From positions 3,534,001-3,598,000 of the forward strand of contig OZ245783.1 of NCBI GenBank assembly GCA_965227875.1: 64,000 bases of DNA. The letters are read 5' to 3'. Both the position numbers and the translations under genes were made by a program. A model generated the notes under the pieces. The model did no database searches and was not told the DNA's origin. It worked only from the letters and a program-made list of their open reading frames with translations. Numbering within the stretch: position 1 is the stretch's first letter; every line of letters begins with the position of its first letter. The stretch comes from G965227875 sp965227875 (GTDB lineage Bacteria > Pseudomonadota > Alphaproteobacteria > Rhizobiales > JAJFHC01). Shown here piece by piece: positions 52,837-60,110 of this stretch.

Positions 52837-54138
52837 ATGAAAATCACCGACGACAGCCTGTATTGCGCGCCGGTCGCCCTCCTTTGGTCTCGGACGGCCG
52901 AGAACGGTTCGCCCGCCAGGTACCTGCATTCCGCCTACAGGGCGGAGCTCTGGCGCGATGAGAAAACGGCCGGTCGCCTCAAGCTGATGCTGCGCGCCGC
53001 CGCCGTTCCGCTCGCTCTCCTGACCGTCGGCACGGTGATGACCTGGCGGAACGCCGGCACCATCAGCCGGCGAACAGGCCGGTCGGTTCCCGCACAGATC
53101 GCAGACCAGATCATGCTGGCTTTCCGCTACGGGATCCTGCCGCCCTGGTACTACATGTTCGATCTTCACAAGGCCGACAACCGCGAGAGGGCGGTCGACT
53201 ACCTCCACCGCTACGAGACCAAGTACAATCTCTACGAACTTCTGAAAGTGTATCGCGAGAAGACCGGCGGCCGGCCGCTTTCCGACAAGTCGCTCTATGC
53301 GTCCATCTGCGCGGGCAAGGGCGTGCGGACCCCGGAGATCGTGGCCGTCGGCGAGGAGGGGCGGGTCCGGGCGTGGTCGCCGGACGAGAACGCCCCGGAG
53401 GAACCGCCCCGCTGGCCGGAAGCCGACATGTTCATCAAGCCCAAGGACGGCAAGGGCGGGCGCGGAACGACCATCGTGAAATGGGCCGGAAACGGGCGCT
53501 ACGACCTGTCCGACGGCTCGTCCCTCGCGCCGGAAGAACTCGGCGTCAGGATCGCGGAAATGTCGCGTGAAATGCCGTACCTGGTCCAGAAGCGCCTGTT
53601 CAACCATCCCGACATGATCGACATGTGCTCCAACGCGCTGTGCTGCATCAGGATCATGACGATCCGCACCCGCGACGACCGTTTCGTCGTGACGCACGGC
53701 GTTCTCCGCATGGCGCTCGACGGCAATGCCGTGGTCGACGGCCTCCATCGCGGCGGTTTGATCTCGAGGGTCGACGTGGACACCGGCGAACTCGGGCCCG
53801 CCACCAATCTGGGGCTCCGTCCCGAGGTTGGATGGTGCGAGGTCAATCCGGTGACGGGAGCGCAGATCGCCGGCCGCGTCCTTCCCATGTGGCCCGAGAC
53901 GCGCGCCGCCGCGGAAGCGGCGCACGCCGCATTCCCGCACAAGGTCACGGTGGGGTGGGACGTCGCCATAACGCCTGACGGTCCGGTCGTGGTCGAGGGC
54001 AACGGCTCGCCCTGCGTCGATATTATCCAGCGGTCGGACTGCGAGCCGATGGGCCCCGGCCTGTTCGGCCAGGAACTTGCCTATCACGTCCGCGAGGCGA
54101 TCGCCGAGAAAGAGGCCGCACTGGCCGGTCGCGGCTGA
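52837..54138 (+). CDS. Sugar-transfer-associated ATP-grasp protein
   Basis: A 433-residue protein whose C-terminal 300 residues match the ATP-grasp domain found near polysaccharide loci. Nucleotide-site segments are MFIKPKDGKGGRGTTIVKWAG and the metal site GWDVAITPDGPVVVEGNGSP. One hydrophobic stretch (residues about 53-68, AAAVPLALLTVGTVM) may anchor it to the membrane. Such enzymes ligate an acid to an amine or thiol; the substrate here is unknown. No glycosyltransferase is nearby, which is atypical for the family. Confidence 0.82.
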   Translation: MKITDDSLYCAPVALLWSRTAENGSPARYLHSAYRAELWRDEKTAGRLKLMLRAAAVPLALLTVGTVMTWRNAGTISRRTGRSVPAQIADQIMLAFRYGILPPWYYMFDLHKADNRERAVDYLHRYETKYNLYELLKVYREKTGGRPLSDKSLYASICAGKGVRTPEIVAVGEEGRVRAWSPDENAPEEPPRWPEADMFIKPKDGKGGRGTTIVKWAGNGRYDLSDGSSLAPEELGVRIAEMSREMPYLVQKRLFNHPDMIDMCSNALCCIRIMTIRTRDDRFVVTHGVLRMALDGNAVVDGLHRGGLISRVDVDTGELGPATNLGLRPEVGWCEVNPVTGAQIAGRVLPMWPETRAAAEAAHAAFPHKVTVGWDVAITPDGPVVVEGNGSPCVDIIQRSDCEPMGPGLFGQELAYHVREAIAEKEAALAGRG

Positions 54139-54186
54139 TATCTTTCCGTTTCGGAATATTGACGATGTGCTTTATAGTCATTCGGC

Positions 54187-55095
54187 ATGAAGCTGAATGA
54201 AATCGAATCCTTCGTCGCCGTTGCGGAGACCGGATCCATCCAGGATGCCGCGCGGCGCCTTCATCTGACCCAGTCGGCGGTCTCCCGGGTAATACAGCGT
54301 TTCGAGAAGACCGTCGGGTCGGAACTTTTCGATCGGCGCAGCAAGCCTTTCCGCATGACGCGGGCGGGCGAGAACGCGCTGGTTCACTGCCGCCGGGTGC
54401 TGCGGGCGGTGGACGATTTTTCGTCGGCCTTTTCCGACGAGGCCGTTCCGGCCGGGCCGTTTCGCCTGGGTCTCTCGCATGCGCTTTCGTCCTTCGTCGC
54501 CCGGGGGCCGGTCGAACAACTCAGGCGGAGTTTTCCGGACATATCCGTCCGCATCATGTGCGGATGGTCGAACGCGCATGTGGAGGCCGTCAGGGCGGGA
54601 GAACTCGAGGCGGCGGCGATCATGCTGTCGCCCGATGCGGTCCCGCCGGGAGACCTGTCCTGCACGCGTCTGTTTCTCGAACCGGTGCGAATCATCGCGG
54701 CGCGCAATACGCCCGACGAGCGCCTCGCGTCGCTGGAAAGCATGAACGACCTCGGATGGGTGCTCCTGCCCGACGGTTGCAGATACCGGTCGGCGATGGC
54801 GCGCGCCTACCAGCGCCGGGCGCGCGAAATGAACATCGCCGTGGAATCGCTGGGGCAGGAAATGCTGCTGTCGCTTGTCGCGCGCGGGGCAGGCCTCGGG
54901 CTGTCGCCGGTCTCGACCTACGCAAGCTCCGATTATGCGCGCCAGATCCGTGTGATCGATACCGCCGAGTTCCGGTCGGAGGTTGCGTGCTGGCTGGTCC
55001 GATCCCGGCATCCAGGTCGATTCCAGGCCGCCCTGGATGTGTTCGAGACCGGAATGAGGGAGTTGATTCGTCAAAAAGATGCCATTGATGAATAA
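54187..55095 (+). CDS. LysR family regulator
   Basis: A 302-residue regulator. The N-terminal helix-turn-helix is ETGSIQDAARRLHLTQSAVSRVIQRFEK at about residues 15-45. The C-terminal effector domain (PFRLGLSHALSSF onwards) has the usual two lobes. A TATAGT -10-like element lies just upstream (54173). The MFS gene follows 110 bp downstream in the same direction and is the likely target. Confidence 0.92.
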   Translation: MKLNEIESFVAVAETGSIQDAARRLHLTQSAVSRVIQRFEKTVGSELFDRRSKPFRMTRAGENALVHCRRVLRAVDDFSSAFSDEAVPAGPFRLGLSHALSSFVARGPVEQLRRSFPDISVRIMCGWSNAHVEAVRAGELEAAAIMLSPDAVPPGDLSCTRLFLEPVRIIAARNTPDERLASLESMNDLGWVLLPDGCRYRSAMARAYQRRAREMNIAVESLGQEMLLSLVARGAGLGLSPVSTYASSDYARQIRVIDTAEFRSEVACWLVRSRHPGRFQAALDVFETGMRELIRQKDAIDE

Positions 55096-55115
55096 TCCAA
55101 TTGATTAAAATGAAT

Positions 55116-55132
55116 TTGCCGCGACAAGGCAA
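55116..55132 (+). promoter_or_regulatory. LysR operator candidate upstream of MFS gene
   Basis: TTGCC-N7-GGCAA, an inverted repeat in the 109-bp gap between the LysR and MFS genes, about 70 bp before the MFS start. The spacing and location fit a LysR site, but no second copy confirms it. Confidence 0.35.
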
Positions 55133-55204
55133 TTGCACTAGCTTGAAATTTCCCTTCCCTCCCCCTGCCCGTACCGGCATCACCCGGTGCGAAGGAGATG
55201 CATC

Positions 55205-56422
55205 ATGTCCCGTACGGAATCCGCGGCTCGTCCGATCGTTCTCGTTGTGCTCGCCGGATGCACGATCGCACTGATCGGGTTCGGCGTTCGTTCCGGCTTC
55301 GGGCTATTCCAGAACCCGATCATCTTGGCCAACAACTGGGGATCTGAGGTCTTCGCGCTGGCGCTCGCCATCCAGAACCTCCTGTGGGGTCTGGGCCAGC
55401 CCTTCGCCGGCATGATCGCCGACCGGTACGGCACCGCCCGTGTGCTGATCGGAGGGGCTTTGCTCTATGCCGCGGGCGTCGCCCTGATGACCTTCGCGTC
55501 CACGCCCATGGAGCTTCACCTGACGGCCGGGGTGCTGATCGGCCTGGGGCTATCGGGAAGTTCCTTCACGGTCGTCCTCGCGGCCTTCGGGCGTCTCGTG
55601 CCGCCGGAAAAACGCTCATGGGCGTTCGGACTCGGCACGGCGGCGGGCTCCGCGGGACAATTCCTGCTGGCGCCGCTTGGCCAGGCCTTCATCGCCGCCT
55701 ATGGCTGGCAGGCCGCCCTCCTGATCCTCGCGGCCATCGTGCTCCTCATCTTCCCGCTCGCGCTGTCACTTGCCGGGCGCCAGGAGGATCTGGGCACGGC
55801 GGCTGAACGCAACCAGTCCATCGGCGGTGCGCTTGCGGAAGCCTTCGGCCACCCGAGTTACCTGCTACTGATCGCAGGGTTCTTCGTCTGCGGGTTCCAC
55901 GTCGCCTTCATCACGGTGCATATGCCCAAGTATCTCGTCGATTCCGGCCTGGGCGGCGTGCTGGCTGCGTGGTCGATATCGCTCGTCGGCCTGTTCAACA
56001 TCATAGGTTCGTATCTGGCGGGCATCGGCGGCGGCCGGTACTCCAAGCGCTACCTTCTCAGCTCGATTTACTTCCTGCGCGCCGTCGTCATCGCGATCTT
56101 CATCGCGGTGCCGGTCACTGCGGTCTCGGTCCTCTTGTTTTCCGCGGCCATGGGGCTTCTCTGGCTCTCCACCGTTCCGCTCACGTCCGGCCTCGTCGCC
56201 GTGATGTTCGGCCCGCGCTACATGGCGACGCTCTTCGGGTTCGTGTTCTTCAGCCACCAGGTTGGGTCTTTCCTCGGGGTGTGGCTCGGCGGTCGGTTCT
56301 ACGACCAGTTCGGAAACTACGACCTGGTCTGGTATATCGGCATCGCGCTCGGGGTGTTCTCCGCGATCGTGCATCTGCCGATCCGCGAGCGGCCGGTGGA
56401 CCGTCTCCTGGCGCCGGCATAG
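55205..56422 (+). CDS. MFS transporter, OFA-like group
   Basis: A 405-residue permease with about twelve hydrophobic segments. FGVRSGFGLFQNPII, GLGQPFAGMIADRYGTARV and the RYxxTLFG segment (FGPRYMATLFGFVFFSHQVGSF) match oxalate/formate-antiporter-like MFS proteins, which often carry carboxylates. AAGGAG precedes the ATG. It follows the LysR gene and is followed by a small membrane protein four bases on. Confidence 0.9.
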   Translation: MSRTESAARPIVLVVLAGCTIALIGFGVRSGFGLFQNPIILANNWGSEVFALALAIQNLLWGLGQPFAGMIADRYGTARVLIGGALLYAAGVALMTFASTPMELHLTAGVLIGLGLSGSSFTVVLAAFGRLVPPEKRSWAFGLGTAAGSAGQFLLAPLGQAFIAAYGWQAALLILAAIVLLIFPLALSLAGRQEDLGTAAERNQSIGGALAEAFGHPSYLLLIAGFFVCGFHVAFITVHMPKYLVDSGLGGVLAAWSISLVGLFNIIGSYLAGIGGGRYSKRYLLSSIYFLRAVVIAIFIAVPVTAVSVLLFSAAMGLLWLSTVPLTSGLVAVMFGPRYMATLFGFVFFSHQVGSFLGVWLGGRFYDQFGNYDLVWYIGIALGVFSAIVHLPIRERPVDRLLAPA

Positions 56423-56426
56423 GGCC

Positions 56427-56804
56427 ATGCGCGGCGGCCACGGCATAGCCCTGGCGTTTTTCCTCGTCGCTTTCCTCGTCTGGGCGGGCGTCATGACGTG
56501 GACGGTGCGCGAGGCGAGGCTCGCCCCGGACGCGTCGGGTACGGTCATGGTGGCTTTTCCCTTCAATTGGGCGGATGAACACGCCTTCTCGGCGATCGTT
56601 GCCGCCGGCGGCCGCCCGGTCCGCAAGACATGGCTCGGGTTCGTCTGGATCGCCGATGCGCCGCAGCCCGGTTTCGTCGGCCGCCTCGAACAGGTCGGTG
56701 CCCTGGGCTCCTTCAGCGACGTTCCTCTCGCGCCCGGCCTTGGCGGCTGTGCCGCGACCCCGTCGGTCGAGAAACTGTTCCGTCAGGCGGGACTTGTCGA
56801 CTGA
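56427..56804 (+). CDS. Small membrane-anchored protein of unknown function
   Basis: A 125-residue protein I do not recognise. It has one N-terminal hydrophobic segment (IALAFFLVAFLVWAGVMTW, about residues 7-25), then a soluble region of about 100 residues with FNWADEHAFSAIVAAGGRPVRKTWLGFVWIAD. It starts four bases after the MFS stop and is probably co-transcribed. Its codon use looks like that of real genes here, but no function can be given. Confidence 0.65.
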   Translation: MRGGHGIALAFFLVAFLVWAGVMTWTVREARLAPDASGTVMVAFPFNWADEHAFSAIVAAGGRPVRKTWLGFVWIADAPQPGFVGRLEQVGALGSFSDVPLAPGLGGCAATPSVEKLFRQAGLVD

Positions 56805-56822
56805 TACCGGACGCCCTGCGGA

Positions 56823-58502
56823 TCAGCGCTGCGAGGTCTGCCAGTCGGGCGCGACATAGTAGTCTGCGTTCGAGGCGGGCAGGGGCGTGCGCCCGCGGAT
56901 CATGTCCGCGGCCTTTTCGCCGATCATGATCGTCGGGGCATTGAGATTGCCAGTGGTGATCTGCGGCATGATCGAGGAATCGACCACGCGCAGACCCTCC
57001 ATCCCGTGCACACGGGTGCTGGGATCGACCACGGACATCTCGTCGGTGCCCATGCGGCAGGTTCCGCTCGGGTGATAGGCGCTTTCGACCGTCTCCCGGA
57101 CGAAGGAGTCGATCTCGTCGTCGGTCCGGCAGTCGGGACCCGGGGCGATCTCGCGGCCGCGAAAACCGTCGAGCGCGGGCTGTGCGAAAATCTCGCGGGT
57201 CAGGCGCACCGCGGCTCTCATCTCGGCCCAGTCGTCCTCGTGGCTCATGTAGTTGAAGCGCACGGCCGGATGCTCGCGGGCGTCGCCGGACTTGAGCCTG
57301 ACGTCGCCGCGCGAGCGTGAACGCATTGGCCCCACATGGGCCTGGAAGCCGTGTTCGCGCACCGGAGAACTGCCGTCATAGGCGATGGCAGCCGGCAGGA
57401 AATGATACTGCAGGTCGGGCCATTCGACACCGGCGCGCGACCGGATGAAACCGCAGCTTTCGAAGTGGTTGGTTGCACCCAGGCCGTCCTTGAACAGGAG
57501 CCAGCGCAGGCCGATCAGCGCCTTGGCGAACGGATTGAGCACGCCGTAGAGCGTGACCGGCTGGGTACAGGCCTGCTGGATGTAGAGCTCCAGGTGGTCC
57601 TGCAGGTTCTGGCCGACGCCGGGCAGATGGCGATGCGTCTCGATCCCGTGTTCCGCGAGGTGCCCGCTATCGCCGATCCCGGACAACATGAGGAGCTGTG
57701 GTGAATTGATCGGCCCGCCCGAAAGGATCACTTCACGCCGGGCGCGCGCGTGCAGGCGGGTCCCGCCCTTACTGTAGAATATCCCCCGGGCACGGTTTCC
57801 CTCGATTTCGATCTTTTCGGCGAGGGCGCCTGTCGCCACTTCGAGGTTGGCGCTTTTCATGGCCGGCTTGAGATAGGCGTTGGCCGTGCTCCAGCGTCTG
57901 CCCTTGTGCACGGTCATGTCCATCCGGCCGAAGCCTTCCTGCCGGTATCCGTTGATGTCTTCGGTACGGGCATAACCGGCTTCTTCGCCGGCTGTGATGA
58001 ACGCGTCGTAGAGGGGGTTTTTCATCGGACCGTTGGAGGTGTGCAACGGGCCGTTGCCGCCGCGATAGGCATCCTCGCCACCCTCGTAGGTTTCCGCTTT
58101 CCGGAAATAGGGCAGCACATCCCGATAGGCCCAACCGGTCGCGCCCATGTCCTCCCAGGTGTCGAAGTCGCGGGCATTGCCGCGCACATAGACCATGCCG
58201 TTGATGGAAGACGATCCGCCGATGAGCCGGCCCCGCGGACAGTGCATCCGGCGCCCGCCGAGATGCGGTTCCGGTTCGCTCCAGTAGAACCAGTTGTACT
58301 TCTTCATGTTCATGGGGATGGCGAGTGCGGAGGGCATCTGCACGAACACGCTCCAGTCGCGCGCATTGCCCGCCTCGAGCAGCAGCACCGTCGACGTGCC
58401 ATCTTCGGTCAGGCGGCTGGCAAGCACGCAGCCCGCCGATCCGGCACCCACGATGATGTAGTCGAATTCGCCCGCGCTGCGCGCCTTTTCCGTCTTGTCC
58501 AT
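56823..58502 (-). CDS. betA: GMC oxidoreductase, choline-dehydrogenase type
   Basis: A 559-residue flavoenzyme. The FAD dinucleotide-fold motif YIIVGAGSAGCVLASRL is at about residues 15-31, followed by RGRLIGGSSSINGMVYVRG, SGGPINSPQLLMLSGIG and the active-site His region AYHPSGTCRMG near residue 483. The size and motifs fit BetA, which oxidises choline to betaine aldehyde, but related GMC enzymes act on other alcohols. No betB or betI is beside it. A perfect palindrome lies 79 bp upstream. Confidence 0.87.
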   Translation of the reverse strand: MDKTEKARSAGEFDYIIVGAGSAGCVLASRLTEDGTSTVLLLEAGNARDWSVFVQMPSALAIPMNMKKYNWFYWSEPEPHLGGRRMHCPRGRLIGGSSSINGMVYVRGNARDFDTWEDMGATGWAYRDVLPYFRKAETYEGGEDAYRGGNGPLHTSNGPMKNPLYDAFITAGEEAGYARTEDINGYRQEGFGRMDMTVHKGRRWSTANAYLKPAMKSANLEVATGALAEKIEIEGNRARGIFYSKGGTRLHARARREVILSGGPINSPQLLMLSGIGDSGHLAEHGIETHRHLPGVGQNLQDHLELYIQQACTQPVTLYGVLNPFAKALIGLRWLLFKDGLGATNHFESCGFIRSRAGVEWPDLQYHFLPAAIAYDGSSPVREHGFQAHVGPMRSRSRGDVRLKSGDAREHPAVRFNYMSHEDDWAEMRAAVRLTREIFAQPALDGFRGREIAPGPDCRTDDEIDSFVRETVESAYHPSGTCRMGTDEMSVVDPSTRVHGMEGLRVVDSSIMPQITTGNLNAPTIMIGEKAADMIRGRTPLPASNADYYVAPDWQTSQR

Positions 58503-58580
58503 CTCGTTTGACCCGCACAAGGACCTGTCGTCAGCCTGTCGTGGCGATCCGTATTCGCTGCGACGAGGAGCACACATACG

Positions 58581-58608
58581 TTTTTATTGCATGACCATGC
58601 AATAAAAA
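58581..58608 (-). promoter_or_regulatory. 28-bp perfect palindrome upstream of betA-like gene
   Basis: TTTTTATTGCATG-AC-CATGCAATAAAAA: 13-bp arms with a 2-bp spacer, 79-106 bp before the start codon. On the minus strand it overlaps a TTGCAT -35 with TATGTG 18 bp later. The T-run is 5' of the stem and the A-run 3' of it in either direction, so it is not an intrinsic terminator. An operator is more likely. Confidence 0.7.
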
Positions 58609-58696
58609 AGAATCGAGACAGAACGTGTTTGGCCGGGCCGGGGCCGGGCGCTCGGACGAATTCAGGATTAAGGGAAAAAGCCTCGGCGAAAGCCGG

Positions 58697-59884
58697 TCAG
58701 CTGGTCTTGACGCAGTGCATCCGCAGGACCTTGAGGTCGCCCGCTTCCATCGCTCTGGCGCGGCCGAGCCAGACTTCGCCTTCGCGAATGATGTGCGTCA
58801 CGAAGCGGCGGTCGATCTTGTCGCTCTCGATGGACCGGACCATCTTGTGCCATCCCGAATGAATGTTCTCCAGGACGACGTCGGTGAGATCGTGTGTCGC
58901 GCGAACGCGCATGCCGGACTTGTCGATTTCGCCGGCATATCTGTCCTTCGTCCAGGGATACACCTTCTGCGGTTCGCTCTCTTCCCAGAGCCGGATCGAT
59001 TCGGCTTCGCTGTCTTCGGTCGTCGGCATGTAGTCGGAAATCAGGAACTGGCCGCGCGTTTTCAGGCCGAACGCGGCCTGTTTGATGATGCGACCCTTCT
59101 GCGGGTACTGGAACATACGCTCGCGCGAATAGATGATGTCGTATCGGCTGGGCGCCAGGCGAAACTCGGAATAGTCGACATTCTGCAGTTTCACCCGCCG
59201 TGTCAGCATGTAGCGATTGGCGAAGTCGCGGGCGCGCTTGACGAGCTCGCTGTCGGGCTCGAAGGCTTCCATCCACAGTTCGGATTCCTTCGCCAGCGTG
59301 AAAGCCGTACCGCCGAGGCCGCATGACAGGTCGAGGATCGTGTGGCTGGGATCGGCGCCGACGGAGCTCAGCACCTTGCGGGCAAGGGCGGCGCCGCCCG
59401 GTTCGAGGAATGCTTCGCCCCAGACTGACTGTGCGGCCTTGAGACGGGACGCGTTCCAGAAGACATCCGGGTCGTCGAGTTCCTGCTCCTTGACGATGTC
59501 GGTCACTTTGACCGGGTCGGACTCGGGAGAGACGTTCGTTCCGTGCCACCACGAAACGAGACGTGTTTTCAGTGGAATGTAGTCGTCATGCAGTTCGTTG
59601 GCGGCCTGTTGCGGGGGTGCCTTCTTCGTCTCCTTTGCCGCGGCCGGGGCGGGTTCGGCCTTGCCGGGCGCCGGGGCAGCCTTGGGAGGTTCGGCGGGCG
59701 CCATCAGATTGGGGACGGACAGGAATGCCGCGATTGCGCCGGACTGCGCTTCCGTGAGCGAACGTGACCGGCTCATCGACTCGATCTCGTCGCGCGGCAG
59801 GCCCATCAGGCCGGTCACGAACACGTCGGGCGAAATCGCCTTCAGCTCTTCATCCGTCAGGTTCTTCAGTTCTACCGCAGACAT
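58697..59884 (-). CDS. SAM-dependent methyltransferase with long N-terminal region
   Basis: A 395-residue protein. The SAM-binding motif ILDLSCGLGGTAFTLA is near residue 183. An N-terminal helical part, with LTDEELKAISPDVFVTGLMGL, is joined to the rest by a Pro/Ala-rich linker (about residues 60-95). The C-terminal end (GWHKMVRSIESDK, FVTHIIREGEVWLGRARAM) could bind the substrate. Some features recall phosphoethanolamine/amine methyltransferases, but I cannot assign it. Upstream lie three CAACC/GGTTG half sites. Confidence 0.75.
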   Translation of the reverse strand: MSAVELKNLTDEELKAISPDVFVTGLMGLPRDEIESMSRSRSLTEAQSGAIAAFLSVPNLMAPAEPPKAAPAPGKAEPAPAAAKETKKAPPQQAANELHDDYIPLKTRLVSWWHGTNVSPESDPVKVTDIVKEQELDDPDVFWNASRLKAAQSVWGEAFLEPGGAALARKVLSSVGADPSHTILDLSCGLGGTAFTLAKESELWMEAFEPDSELVKRARDFANRYMLTRRVKLQNVDYSEFRLAPSRYDIIYSRERMFQYPQKGRIIKQAAFGLKTRGQFLISDYMPTTEDSEAESIRLWEESEPQKVYPWTKDRYAGEIDKSGMRVRATHDLTDVVLENIHSGWHKMVRSIESDKIDRRFVTHIIREGEVWLGRARAMEAGDLKVLRMHCVKTS

Positions 59885-59899
59885 TCAACTCGACCGTAC

Positions 59900-59926
59900 C
59901 AACCTATGGTTGTAATTATCGCAACC
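59900..59926 (-). promoter_or_regulatory. CAACC/GGTTG half-site cluster upstream of methyltransferase
   Basis: CAACC-TAT-GGTTG at 59900-59912 is a small palindrome and another CAACC lies at 59922-59926. They are 16-42 bp before the start codon of the minus-strand methyltransferase. They could be sites for an unidentified regulator. Confidence 0.35.
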
Positions 59927-60110
59927 GTATCGCGATCATCCCCATTCTCAATTTTCACGAAAATAGATTAACATCGGCTTACGGTCGCGGAACGTTCCAT
60001 GAATGGAAAAGACGTCGCCTCACAGCGCATCCGGACTGACGGTCGGCCGCGAAATCGGGACGGCCGCGTTTATCTTTGCACGCCGCATGACAAGCGGATA
60101 TTCAAGCCCC

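Noticed and set aside
58581..58608. Palindrome read as a rho-independent terminator
   Set aside because: The stem is AT-rich and T's precede rather than follow it in both directions.
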